Assembly: GCF_001006805.1 (NCBI RefSeq)
Contig: NZ_LN811361.1
Coordinates: 1 to 64,000, forward strand
Direction: 5' to 3'
DNA: 64,000 nucleotides
Source of the DNA: Microvirga massiliensis
GTDB taxonomy: Bacteria; Pseudomonadota; Alphaproteobacteria; Rhizobiales; Beijerinckiaceae
Positions within the stretch are counted from its first letter, which is position 1. Every line of letters begins with the position of its first letter. Position numbers and translations under genes: made by a program. Under the pieces are notes generated by a model that had not been told where the DNA came from, made no database searches, and worked only from the letters and a program-made list of their open reading frames with translations. Of this stretch, positions 17,379 to 25,341 are shown in pieces.

Positions 17379-18428
17379 ATGAACACGAGCAACCGACCGA
17401 CTGACCTTCCGGCCTTCCAAATTCCGGACGAGAACCGGCGGGTCCTGCTCGCTAGGCGGCCGCTCGGTATCCCGCAGCCCGACGATTTCGCGATCGAGAC
17501 TGCCCCGAGGCCGAGCCCGACCCCGGGCACCTTCCTGATCCGGAACATCTACCTGTCGGCCGATCCGGCCCAGCGGGGCTGGGCATCGGCAGAGGCTAAC
17601 TATTCGGAGCCGGTAGCGATCGGAGGGCCCATGCGCGGCCTCACGGTCGGAATTGTCGTCGATTCGATGGATCCGGAGGTCAGCGTCGGGGAATTTCTCT
17701 ACGGGCTCTTCGACTGGCAGGATTTCGCGGTTGCGGACCGGTCGAAGATCCTGATGCGCCTCAGGAAACCTCTGCCTCTTCAGGTCTGCACCAATCTTCT
17801 CGGGATCAACGGCCTGACCGCTTATCTGGCGCTCACCGAGCTCGGGCGTCCGCAATCCGGAGAAACCCTTCTCGTGTCCACGGCAGCAGGCGCGGTCGGA
17901 GGTTTCGTCGGGCAGATCGGCCGGCTGCTCGGGTGCCGCACCATCGGCCTGACAGGTGACGATGCCAAAGTGGAACGGTGCCGCACCCGTTACGGTTACG
18001 CCGAAGCCTTCAACTACAAGACGGCGGATCTGAATGCCGTCCTGAACGACGCAGCTCCGCAGGGTATCGACGTCTATTTCGACAACACCGGCGGGCCCAT
18101 TCTCGATACGGCCCTGCGGCACATGGCGCGTGGCGGGCGCATCGTGCAATGCGGAACGGCTTCTACTGCAAGCTGGAATCCGGTGCCGACGGGTCCCCGG
18201 AACGAGCGGGAGGTGCTCACGCGCCGCCTCGTCTGGAGCGGCTTCATCGTGTTCGACTATCTAGATCGCTTCGAGCAGGCGGCGGATAGGCTCGCGGAAT
18301 GGTATCTCGACGGAAAGATCGTCTCGGACGAGGACATCTCGGAGGGAATCGAGCATGCCCCGGGCGCGATCGCTTCGCTTTACGCCGGCAAGAATGTCGG
18401 CAAGAAGCTCATCTATATCGGGCGGTAG
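17379..18428 (+). CDS. NADP-dependent MDR oxidoreductase (curcumin/alkenal reductase type)
   Basis: This 349-residue zinc-independent medium-chain dehydrogenase/reductase has the NADPH-binding motif VSTAAGAVGGFVGQIGRLLGC near residue 165, and the family-typical N-terminal LIRNIYLSADPAQRG and C-terminal YAGKNVGKKLIYIG. Relatives reduce the C=C bond of alpha,beta-unsaturated ketones and aldehydes. The longer frame from 17319 overlaps the CoA-transferase gene, so I start at the ATG at 17379. It is the last gene of the operon; the downstream 700 bases hold only palindromic repeats before a converging operon. Confidence 0.85.
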   Translation: MNTSNRPTDLPAFQIPDENRRVLLARRPLGIPQPDDFAIETAPRPSPTPGTFLIRNIYLSADPAQRGWASAEANYSEPVAIGGPMRGLTVGIVVDSMDPEVSVGEFLYGLFDWQDFAVADRSKILMRLRKPLPLQVCTNLLGINGLTAYLALTELGRPQSGETLLVSTAAGAVGGFVGQIGRLLGCRTIGLTGDDAKVERCRTRYGYAEAFNYKTADLNAVLNDAAPQGIDVYFDNTGGPILDTALRHMARGGRIVQCGTASTASWNPVPTGPRNEREVLTRRLVWSGFIVFDYLDRFEQAADRLAEWYLDGKIVSDEDISEGIEHAPGAIASLYAGKNVGKKLIYIGR

Positions 18429-18551
18429 ATCGCCGATCGCGGCACTTGCGTTCGTGGTTCGTAAAAAATGCGAGATGCGCTGATCTCGTGTGAGTTTTGA
18501 TCAGCGTTCCTCACAGACAACAAATTCCGTGGTTGTCCTTTGCGCCCTCCT

Positions 18552-18630
18552 CGTCATCGCGAGTGGGGCGAAGCGATCCAGGAGCGCCTCCGTCGACGGG
18601 TAGATTGCTTCGCCTGCGGCTCGCAATGAC
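18552..18630. repeat. Palindromic intergenic repeat, family 1, copy 1
   Basis: The left arm GTCATCGCGAGTGGGGCGAA and the right arm, whose reverse complement begins GTCATTGCGAGCCGCAGGCG, form a long imperfect inverted repeat around a CGTCGACGGG-containing centre. Copies recur at six other places in this window, always between genes. Confidence 0.85.
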
Positions 18631-18678
18631 AGAAGTGCGGTGGAACCGGCAGTGCTCATCCGGCCCTCTTGCCCTCTG

Positions 18679-18748
18679 CGTCATTGCGAACGAAGTGAAG
18701 CAATCTACCCGTCGACAGATGGTTCGACTCGCCCGCGGCTCGCAATGC
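18679..18748. repeat. Palindromic intergenic repeat, family 1, copy 2
   Basis: This copy has the left arm CGTCATTGCGAACGAAGTGA, a centre ACCCGTCGACAG and the right arm CCGCGGCTCGCAATG. It is slightly shorter than copy 1 but has the same layout. Confidence 0.85.
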
Positions 18749-18853
18749 CGATGTGGGTGCGCGGCAGGCCTGACGACGCCAGACCACAATGACGGCAGTG
18801 GGTCCGGCGCTACTCCGGTTCCGGCCCTGCACCTCCCGCCCTCAGACCCTCTT

Positions 18854-18932
18854 CGTCATTGCGAGCGAAGTGAAGCAATCTACCCGTGAACGGACGCGCT
18901 CCTGGATTACTTCGCCTGCGGCTCACAAGGAC
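18854..18932. repeat. Palindromic intergenic repeat, family 1, copy 3
   Basis: The left arm CGTCATTGCGAGCGAAGTGA is the cleanest in the window; the right arm reads TTCGCCTGCGGCTCACAAGG and is diverged at its end. Confidence 0.85.
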
Positions 18933-19124
18933 GGGCCGGAGGCGGCAGTGCATCCTGCCTGATCCGGCGCCGCTCTCAGAAGTGACACGAGCTACTTCAT
19001 CGGTGATTGCGTTCAGAACCTAGCGCGATCCGGGTCTCTCGTCTTCAGCATCGCTCGTGCTTCCAGTAACGCCTCGAGAATGCGGTGGATTTTCACAACC
19101 TTCTCGAGTTCTTTCGCTCTCCTC

Positions 19125-20378
19125 TCAGATCCTGCTGGCCATCTCGCGCCATGCTGCTTCGAGCACGGCGCGATGCTGTGGCGCTGCGATCGCGATCAAG
19201 GCCTCGGCCCGCTCGTGCGCGGACTTTCCGCGGAGATCCGCTGCGCCGTGTTCCGTGCAGATCACGTCAACGTCCGTCCGCGCCAGGGACACCATTTCAT
19301 CGCCGAACCGGGGCACGATGCGGGATTTCGTGCCTCCGCCATATGACGACGGCAGGGCGATGATGCTGACGCCGCCCTTCGAATGGCGCGCGGCCCGTGC
19401 AAAGTCAGGAGCGCCACCCACTCCGCTCACCATCGCCCTGGCCGCGATCTCGAGATTGCACTGACCGAAGAGGTCGACGCTCAAGGCCGAGTTCACCGCG
19501 ATGAACTTGTCGAGAGCACCGAGAGAGCGTGCGCCATGCGTGCGCTTGCAGTCGAGCACGTTGATGCCGTTGCGGCCGCGGAGCCATTCATAGAGACGAT
19601 GTGTCCCCACCCAGACGCAGGAGGTCGGCGGAAAGCTCGGGTCGAGCGCACCCGTGGCCGAAAGCGTGATGACGCCGTCGGACAGCATGCCGGAATGCAG
19701 CCGCAAGCCTCGCCGGTCATGCAGCAGAGAGAACAGCGCGTTCGGCACCTTCCCGAGCCCCACCTGCAGGGCTGCGCCATCCTCGACGAAGCCGGCGATC
19801 CGGGATGCAATTCGGGTCGATTCCTCATTTGAACGCCCCGCATCATAATCCCGGAGCGGTTCATCGACCTCGGCTGCGAGATCTATGCGGTCGAAGGCAA
19901 TGGCTTCGGAGCCGGGGATTGCAGGAAGTTGGGGATTGACGATTGCGACGACCCGCCGAGCCCGCTCGAAAACGATCGGCGTGAATTCCACCGCCGGTCC
20001 GAGTGAGCAAAGTCCGCGCGTATCGGGCGGCGACACGTGAACGATGCAGGTATCGAAGACGGGGCTCTCGTGCAGATGGCGCGTGAAGCCCGAATACGGA
20101 ACGGGCAGATGCCTGAACTGACCCGACCTTTGAGCCGCCTTGAAGGCAGGCTGCATGAACAGCCCCGTCACGCGCGCGGTGTCGTGGAGATGATCCAGCG
20201 AAAGCGGATTGATGCCCGGGATCGCGGTCGTGGTCAGGTCGAGATTGCGTGTCCGCTCGGCGTCTTCCAGGAAAGCCCGGACAAGCCCGATCGGCTCACC
20301 GGCGGACCCCGGCAGGTAGATTCTCTGTCCCGGCCCGAGTTCGCTCACGAGCCTGTCGAGCATCACGACCTTTGTCAC
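19125..20378 (-). CDS. Acetyl-CoA hydrolase/transferase family CoA-transferase (itaconate CoA-transferase candidate)
   Basis: This 417-residue protein belongs to the class I acetyl-CoA hydrolase/4-hydroxybutyrate CoA-transferase family. It has the GLGKVPNALF segment near residue 208 and the C-terminal SGVGGAPDFARAA, matching the family's GxGGxxDF oxyanion motif. The start is GTG at 20376-20378 behind a GAGG-rich leader, with ATG five codons later as an alternative. Its two upstream partners are a CitE-like lyase and a MaoC hydratase, the same trio of families as RipA, RipC and RipB of Yersinia itaconate degradation. That makes it a good candidate for CoA transfer to itaconate or a related dicarboxylate. 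The specific substrate is inferred from gene order only. Confidence 0.85.
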   Translation of the reverse strand: MTKVVMLDRLVSELGPGQRIYLPGSAGEPIGLVRAFLEDAERTRNLDLTTTAIPGINPLSLDHLHDTARVTGLFMQPAFKAAQRSGQFRHLPVPYSGFTRHLHESPVFDTCIVHVSPPDTRGLCSLGPAVEFTPIVFERARRVVAIVNPQLPAIPGSEAIAFDRIDLAAEVDEPLRDYDAGRSNEESTRIASRIAGFVEDGAALQVGLGKVPNALFSLLHDRRGLRLHSGMLSDGVITLSATGALDPSFPPTSCVWVGTHRLYEWLRGRNGINVLDCKRTHGARSLGALDKFIAVNSALSVDLFGQCNLEIAARAMVSGVGGAPDFARAARHSKGGVSIIALPSSYGGGTKSRIVPRFGDEMVSLARTDVDVICTEHGAADLRGKSAHERAEALIAIAAPQHRAVLEAAWREMASRI

Positions 20379-20402
20379 GGGAACCTCGCCTCGGTGGTGC
20401 TG

Positions 20403-21284
20403 CTATCGCCGGGAATAGGCCTCACTCAGAGCGAGCACCTTCTGCGCCTGCTTGAAATGCGGCATGTCGAGCATTTTCCCGTCGAGTCCGACCGCGCCGG
20501 ATCCCGATGCAACCTCGAAGGCGGCAATCACACGTCGTGCATAGGCCACATCAGAGGCCGATGGCATGAAGGCGTCGTTGATCACGGCGACCTGATCGGG
20601 ATGGATCGCAATGCGACCCGTAAAGCCTTCCCGAGCCGCGCTCTCGCACGACGAGCGTAGCCCGTCGCTGTCGCGAAAATCGGCGTAGAGGGTTTCGATA
20701 GCCTGGACGTCGATGGACTTCGCAGCCAGGAGACAGGCGGAGCGAACCATCTTATAGGTAAATGCCCAATCGCCATCGGCGCCCCGGTTGGTGCTGGCGC
20801 CGATGGCGGCGCTCAGATCCTCGGCGCCCCAGGTCAGCCCGACGAGACGTGGCAAGTCGAAATTCGCGTAGTCGCCGAGCCTGAACGGCGCCTGCGCCGT
20901 TTCGGTTGCCACCGGCAGGATCCGGATCGTCGACGCGACATCGTCACGCTTCTCCAGAACGTCGAGATAATGGCTCAATCTCAAGACATCGGCGGGGCCA
21001 TGAGTCTTTGGAATGACGATTCCGTCGGGGGCGGCTCGGACGACGGCAGCCAGGTCATCGAGGCCGCCTTCGTCGAGAGGGTTGATGCGAACCCACAATT
21101 GCGATGCACGCTGCTTCGGATGAGCATTCAGGTATTCGCGCACCATTTCTCGCGCCAGCGGCTTGCGGGGTGCCGCTACTGCATCCTCGAGATCGAGGAT
21201 CAGGGCATCGGCACCGACGGTGGCTCCCTTTGCGAGCTTCTTCTCGCTGTCGCCCGGCACGAAGAGGAATGAGCGCAGGTTCAT
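20403..21284 (-). CDS. HpcH/HpaI (CitE-like) CoA-ester lyase, citramalyl-CoA lyase candidate
   Basis: A 293-residue TIM-barrel lyase of the citrate-lyase-beta family. SFLFVPGDSEKKLAKG is at the N-terminus, ALILDLEDAV carries the metal-binding acid, and LWVRINPL and GIVIPKTH provide the substrate and CoA contacts. Relatives cleave malyl-, citramalyl- or citryl-CoA. The ATG at 21282-21284 overlaps the stop of the upstream MaoC gene (ATGA), a sign of translational coupling. Together with the hydratase and the CoA-transferase this fits cleavage of citramalyl-CoA to pyruvate and acetyl-CoA; malyl-CoA lyase activity remains possible. Confidence 0.88.
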   Translation of the reverse strand: MNLRSFLFVPGDSEKKLAKGATVGADALILDLEDAVAAPRKPLAREMVREYLNAHPKQRASQLWVRINPLDEGGLDDLAAVVRAAPDGIVIPKTHGPADVLRLSHYLDVLEKRDDVASTIRILPVATETAQAPFRLGDYANFDLPRLVGLTWGAEDLSAAIGASTNRGADGDWAFTYKMVRSACLLAAKSIDVQAIETLYADFRDSDGLRSSCESAAREGFTGRIAIHPDQVAVINDAFMPSASDVAYARRVIAAFEVASGSGAVGLDGKMLDMPHFKQAQKVLALSEAYSRR

Positions 21285-21739
21285 TTCGCGGTCTTTTTCA
21301 GCTGCAGTCCGGAGCGCTTGCAATGGGCGACGAGCTCGCCCTTCTGATTGTACGCACGGTGCAGGAAGGTGACGATTCCGGCATTGGGCCTCGACCTGCT
21401 CTCCCGGAGTTCGATGACTTCGGTTTCAACGCGAATGGTATCACCGTGGAAGAGCGGCTTCGGGAAGCGCACCTCGTCCCAGCCCAGATTCGCGATGGCC
21501 GTTCCCAAGGTGGTATCGCCGACCGAGATGCCGACCATGAGCCCGAGCGTGAAGGCGCTGTTGACGATCCGCTGCCCGTATTCCGTGTTCTCGCGGCAAT
21601 ATTCCTCGTCGAGATGCAACAGCGCCGGGTTGTGAGTAAGCGCCGTGAACCAGACATTGTCGGCTTCCGTGATCGTCCGGCGGATCGAATGCTGGAAGAC
21701 TTGGCCGACATGGAGCTCGTCGAAGAACAGCCCTGGCAA
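21281..21739 (-). CDS. MaoC family hydratase (itaconyl-/mesaconyl-CoA hydratase candidate)
   Basis: This hot-dog-fold protein of 152 residues carries the MaoC active-site pattern in TITEADNVWFTALTHNPALLHLDEEY, with HN and LHLD positioned as in mesaconyl-CoA hydratase-like enzymes, and NSAFTLGLMVGISVGDTT downstream. The TTG at 21737-21739 has AAGGAG six bases upstream. An ATG at 21781 in the same frame is possible, but its purine stretch sits directly on the start codon. The gene is coupled to the CitE-like lyase by an ATGA overlap, implying that the hydratase product feeds the lyase. Confidence 0.83.
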   Translation of the reverse strand: MPGLFFDELHVGQVFQHSIRRTITEADNVWFTALTHNPALLHLDEEYCRENTEYGQRIVNSAFTLGLMVGISVGDTTLGTAIANLGWDEVRFPKPLFHGDTIRVETEVIELRESRSRPNAGIVTFLHRAYNQKGELVAHCKRSGLQLKKTAK

Positions 21740-21769
21740 AACATCTCTCCTTAATAAACCCGAATCGCT

Positions 21770-21793
21770 CCGGAGGAGCATCTCCGGAGCAGT
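21770..21793. repeat. Palindrome between binding-protein and hydratase genes
   Basis: Two copies of GCTCCGGAG-type sequence face each other around GAGCAT. The stem of 8-9 bp lies just after the binding-protein stop on the transcribed strand, without a T-run. It could stabilise or attenuate the transcript between the highly needed binding protein and the enzymes. Confidence 0.4.
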
Positions 21794-21814
21794 CCGTCGA
21801 ATCGTGGTCAGGCG

Positions 21815-22795
21815 CTACTTGCGCTCGATCTTGGCGACCTCGACGATCTCGACCCAACGCTTTGCATCCTGCTCCACGAAGGCCGCGAGTTCGCTCGGGC
21901 TGGTCGGGAACGGATCGGAGCCGATTTGATCGATGAACGCAATCATCTCGGGCTTGTGCAGGACCTTGTTGAGCGCCTCGTTCAGGCGCGTGACGATCGG
22001 CGCAGGTGTACCGGCAGGCGCAAAAGCCGCGACCCAGGCTGAGATGTCGAAGTCAGGGACACCGAGTTCCGCGACCGTCGGCACGTTCGGCAAGGTCTTG
22101 ACGCGCTTGGAACCCGTTACCGCGAAGACCTTGAACTTCCGCTCGGCGATCATGCCGAGCGCGCTTGCGGGATCGGGAAAGAAAATATCGATCCTGCCTC
22201 CGATGAGATCCGTGAGAGCCTGCGGCGTACCCCGATAGGGCACGTTCACCATGTCGAACCCGAGTCGTGACTTCAGCATTTCGCCGGAGGCCCGGCCGCC
22301 GGTGTTTCCGCTTCCATACGACAAGGGCTGCTTGGATTCCTTGGCGAGCCTGATGAAGTCGGCGAAGTCATCTGCCGGGAGATCCGGTCGCGCCGCGAGA
22401 ATGTAGGAGATCTTGATGATGCCGCCGATCGGACTGAAGTCGGTCTTCGGATTGTACGGGAGCTCGCGATAGATGCTCGGATTCGCCGTATGGGTGGTGT
22501 TGGTGGTGATGAAGAGCGTGTAGCCGTCTGGCTGCGCAGAGGCGACGGCACGCGCCGCAACGATCCCATCCGCACCGGCCTTGTTCTCGACGACGAAGCC
22601 CTGCCCGAGTTCCGCCTGAAGACCCTCGGCGACCTTGCGCGCAACCGCGTCGGTTGCGCTGCCGGCCGGAAACGGCACGACCAGGGTCACCGGACGCTGC
22701 GGATAGGTTTCGGCCTCGGCTTTCGTTTGCGCGATCCACCCGAAGCCGCAGAACAATGCGGCCAGGAGTACAGCCTTCATCCTGTAAGTGCCCAT
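21815..22795 (-). CDS. Bug/TctC family periplasmic substrate-binding protein
   Basis: This 326-residue exported protein has an N-terminal signal sequence (MKAVLLAALFCGFGWIAQ, cleavage probably after AEA) and then the family start YPQRPVTLVVPFPAGSATD, with the two beta-strand loops of Bug proteins that clasp a carboxylate. These proteins feed tripartite tricarboxylate transporters or act as sensors; the TctA/TctB membrane parts are not in the window. The ATG at 22795 follows GGGAGGA at good spacing. It is the first gene of the leftward operon with hydratase, lyase and CoA-transferase, so its ligand is probably the dicarboxylate those enzymes consume. Confidence 0.88.
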   Translation of the reverse strand: MGTYRMKAVLLAALFCGFGWIAQTKAEAETYPQRPVTLVVPFPAGSATDAVARKVAEGLQAELGQGFVVENKAGADGIVAARAVASAQPDGYTLFITTNTTHTANPSIYRELPYNPKTDFSPIGGIIKISYILAARPDLPADDFADFIRLAKESKQPLSYGSGNTGGRASGEMLKSRLGFDMVNVPYRGTPQALTDLIGGRIDIFFPDPASALGMIAERKFKVFAVTGSKRVKTLPNVPTVAELGVPDFDISAWVAAFAPAGTPAPIVTRLNEALNKVLHKPEMIAFIDQIGSDPFPTSPSELAAFVEQDAKRWVEIVEVAKIERK

Positions 22796-22916
22796 CGATT
22801 TCCTCCCAAATCGTTGACGCTAGGCGGCGGCTCGCTGCGCAAGTCGCGCCAATGTTTCAGGCGTCGTCTGGCAGCATGCGCCGTGCACCCCGCGTCAAGC
22901 AAGGCGCACTAGCATC

Positions 22917-22942
22917 CGTATCGTATGTTTGCTTACTATACG
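22917..22942. promoter_or_regulatory. Candidate operator upstream of the TctC-type operon
   Basis: CGTATCGTA (22917-22925) and TACTATACG (22934-22942) form an inverted repeat matching at 8 of 9 positions around an 8-base spacer. The GTAT/ATAC half-sites resemble those of GntR-family repressors. It lies about 120 bases before the binding-protein start, in the expected promoter zone. No regulator gene adjoins it. Confidence 0.45.
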
Positions 22943-23126
22943 TGTCTAGCCCAAATTTGCGCGCCTGGAGAGCTTTGCCAACGGCGCACTGGCCAGCGCC
23001 GAGGCCCGGTTCCACGGGAGCGGTCGGCTTACGTCAGCACTTGCAATTGGCGGGCAACGGATCAGCCCCGGGGAGCTGATGCCGCCAAGCAGCCTTTTGG
23101 GAGCCCTCGCAACATGTCACATCGCC

Positions 23127-23150
23127 CCTCATCGATCAGAATCGATGAGG
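23127..23150. repeat. Perfect 10-bp hairpin, 4-base loop
   Basis: CCTCATCGAT and ATCGATGAGG are perfectly complementary around CAGA. It is immediately followed by a second hairpin (23153-23182). No coding frame explains either. Confidence 0.6.
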
Positions 23151-23152
23151 TC

Positions 23153-23182
23153 GATCCAAGCATCCTTAAAGATACTTGGATC
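23153..23182. repeat. Second tandem hairpin
   Basis: GATCCAAG (23153-23160) pairs with CTTGGATC (23175-23182), and the inner ATC/GAT can extend the stem across one mismatch, closing on CTTAAA. It begins two bases after the preceding hairpin. Confidence 0.55.
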
Positions 23183-23355
23183 ATGGAATCCACTCGGTGA
23201 GAATTGATGTCGCCCTTGCGAGCCTCGCCATCGATCCGCGCGAGTCAGCTCGGCAAGAACCGATCAAAGCTGCGTGATTGAGCGGCGTCCGGCGGATGGC
23301 GCTTCCATCTCGATGGATACTTTCCCGAAGATGAAGGGATCAGCAATCTGAAGCA

Positions 23356-23386
23356 GCAAAAGGGGCAGCAATGCCGCCCCTTTTGC
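23356..23386. terminator. Terminator-like hairpin with A/T-rich stem ends
   Basis: GCAAAAGGGGC (23356-23366) and GCCCCTTTTGC (23376-23386) form a perfect 11-bp stem with a 9-base loop. The GC-rich top and AAAA/TTTT base give the form of a bidirectional intrinsic terminator. No convincing gene ends beside it, so it may mark a lost gene or a small RNA. Confidence 0.55.
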
Positions 23387-24007
23387 TCGTAATCTCGACC
23401 AGTACGGATTACCTTGAGCGCTACAACAGAGCAAATGCCACCGCTCTGCTGCGGCTCGTCCTAGGCGTCTTTCTCCCTTAACTTCGAGCCACTCCGAAGC
23501 GCAGCAGGCTTCTTCTTGTCTCATCCGGCCTGGATGGCGTCCTCGGAGGAGATCTCCCACCGTATTGTCGTGCTGGGCTGCCGCGCCGCGTGACCATGGG
23601 GCACCTCTATCGGTTGAACCCTTACAACGTCTGTCGGAAACCCGACACATTGACGAAAATGTTCGGGCGAAAGCTTGGCCGGATCGGGCTTGGCCAAGCT
23701 CTTGGGGATCTCTTGGGGATCGTGCAGCCCCAGCGCAGCCTCCCTGATTGGCCGTCTGTCGCAACCGGACCAGGGCAGGAATTGGACGCCTCGGGCGAGT
23801 TCACCGAGTCGCAGGCCGCAGTCGCCCAGCCCGAGGGCACAGCCCTGATTCCACGCCGGCTCTCCAGCCGATCCGTGGCACTCCGTCCAAGCAACACACA
23901 GGAACTCTGATCGATCTTCGGCAGTTCATGAAAGGTCTTGCTCGACAGCGCCGCACCTAACGTCTGCGCTGATTCTCGAGCTGCTCTTCTCATTTCTGGA
24001 GATGATG

Positions 24008-25072
24008 ATGCGTATCGCGCAGGTTGCTCCTTTGGCTGAAGCAGTCCCGCCCAAGCTTTATGGGGGTACGGAGCGTGTCGTTTCGTGGCTTACGGAGGAA
24101 CTCGTTCGGCAGGGCCATACGGTGACGCTCTTCGCCAGCGGGGATTCGGAAACGACAGCCAACCTCGTGGCCTGTTCGCCGCAGGGGCTGCGCCTTGCCG
24201 GCCAGCGCGATCACACGGCGAGCCATCTCGTGATGCTCGATCGGGTCCGTCGCCGCGCCGGCGAGTTCGATATCATCCATTTCCATATCGACCTGTTGCA
24301 ATATCCGCTGTTCCAGGACTTGGCTCATAAATGCGTCACGACCCTGCATGGCCGCCTTGACTTGCCCGACTTTCATCCCGCTTACGAGGCCTTCGGCTAT
24401 ATGCCGCTGATCTCGATCTCCGACAGTCAGCGGGCCCCCATGCCGCCTCAGAGCAACTGGCTTGCCACGGTGCATCATGGGCTCGGACCGGATTGTTGCT
24501 CCTTCCAGGCCGGGGGCGGCGAATACCTCGCTTTCCTTGGCCGGATTTCGGTGGAGAAGCGCCCGGACCGGGCGATCGAAATCGCCAAGCGCGCCGGCAT
24601 GCCGCTCAAGATCGCTGCCAAGGTCGACAAGGCCGATCAGGGCTATTTCAACGAAGAAATCCGCCCGCTGCTCGATCACCCTCTTATCGAGTTCATCGGG
24701 GAGATCGATGAGAGCCAGAAATGCGCGTTCCTCGGAAACGCGTGCGCCCTTCTCTTCCCGATCGACTGGCCGGAACCTTTCGGGCTCGTCATGATCGAAG
24801 CCATGGCAGCCGGCACACCTGTGATTGCCTGGCGCAACGGGTCGGTTCCGGAAGTGATCGAGGATGGCGTGTCCGGCGCCATCGTCGAATCCATGGAGGA
24901 TGCCGTCGCTGCCGTGAAACGGGTATCGGCACTGCCGCGCGAACTCGTCCGTCGCGCCTTCGAGCGGCGCTTTACGGCAACGCGAATGGCGGCCGACTAC
25001 GTCTCGGCCTATGAGGCTCTGCTGGCTCGCAACATTTCGTCGCAAAGGCTCCGGCTGGTCGCAGCCGAGTGA
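24008..25072 (+). CDS. Glycosyltransferase family 4 protein
   Basis: This retaining GT-B glycosyltransferase of 354 residues begins IAQVAPLAEAVPPKLYGGTERVV, has an acceptor-side FDIIHFHID segment, and carries the donor-binding EPFGLVMIEAMAAGTPV motif near residue 258, whose two glutamates are the GT4 E-x7-E. Three ATG codons stand in a row at 24002, 24005 and 24008; GGAG at 23998-24001 best suits the third. The debranching-type enzyme gene follows 270 bases later in the same direction, a pairing that suggests a role with a glucan or trehalose-type compatible solute; the acceptor is not known. Confidence 0.88.
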   Translation: MRIAQVAPLAEAVPPKLYGGTERVVSWLTEELVRQGHTVTLFASGDSETTANLVACSPQGLRLAGQRDHTASHLVMLDRVRRRAGEFDIIHFHIDLLQYPLFQDLAHKCVTTLHGRLDLPDFHPAYEAFGYMPLISISDSQRAPMPPQSNWLATVHHGLGPDCCSFQAGGGEYLAFLGRISVEKRPDRAIEIAKRAGMPLKIAAKVDKADQGYFNEEIRPLLDHPLIEFIGEIDESQKCAFLGNACALLFPIDWPEPFGLVMIEAMAAGTPVIAWRNGSVPEVIEDGVSGAIVESMEDAVAAVKRVSALPRELVRRAFERRFTATRMAADYVSAYEALLARNISSQRLRLVAAE

Positions 25073-25341
25073 GGCGCGTGTCGGGCTGGCGCTGGCCGAA
25101 GCCGTGACCTGGGGTGGGTCAGGGATGGGCGCCCGGAAAGACCGGAGCGGGTGAGGCCCCGTCGTGCCGGGTGCCTGCGCTCGAGCCGACCGACAGGCGA
25201 TGGCCGGAATGCGGAAGACAGGTTGGTCGGGGCAGGGCTGCCCTTAGATCACCACATTGCGCCGCTCATGCCGGCAACCAGGCCGGTTCCGGGCGGGCTC
25301 CCGTGACCGGCTTTGGCTGACACCGACGAGGGGAGCAGGAC

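Larger units (their letters stand above)
18429..19124. other. 0.7-kb convergent gap with three palindromic repeat units
   Basis: No gene is supportable here. Three copies of the roughly 80-bp palindromic repeat described below occupy 18552-18630, 18679-18748 and 18854-18932. The rest of the gap, up to the converging CoA-transferase stop, shows no clear terminator with a T-run. Confidence 0.7.
22796..24007. other. 1.2-kb gene-poor stretch with several hairpins
   Basis: Open frames of up to 166 codons (minus strand 23264-23764) and 106 codons (plus strand 23590-23910) show no family resemblance or clear start signals. The stretch contains a GntR-like palindrome at 22917-22942, two tandem hairpins at 23127-23182 and a strong terminator-like hairpin at 23356-23386. 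A decayed gene is possible between 23400 and 23950. Confidence 0.5.

Noticed and set aside
18552..18932. CRISPR array made of the repeat units
   Set aside because: Units are palindromic, about 80 bp, irregularly spaced and scattered through the window. There are no equal spacers and no cas genes.
23264..23910. Genes on either strand in the gene-poor stretch
   Set aside because: Both frames lack start signals and recognisable motifs; the composition looks random for this GC content.
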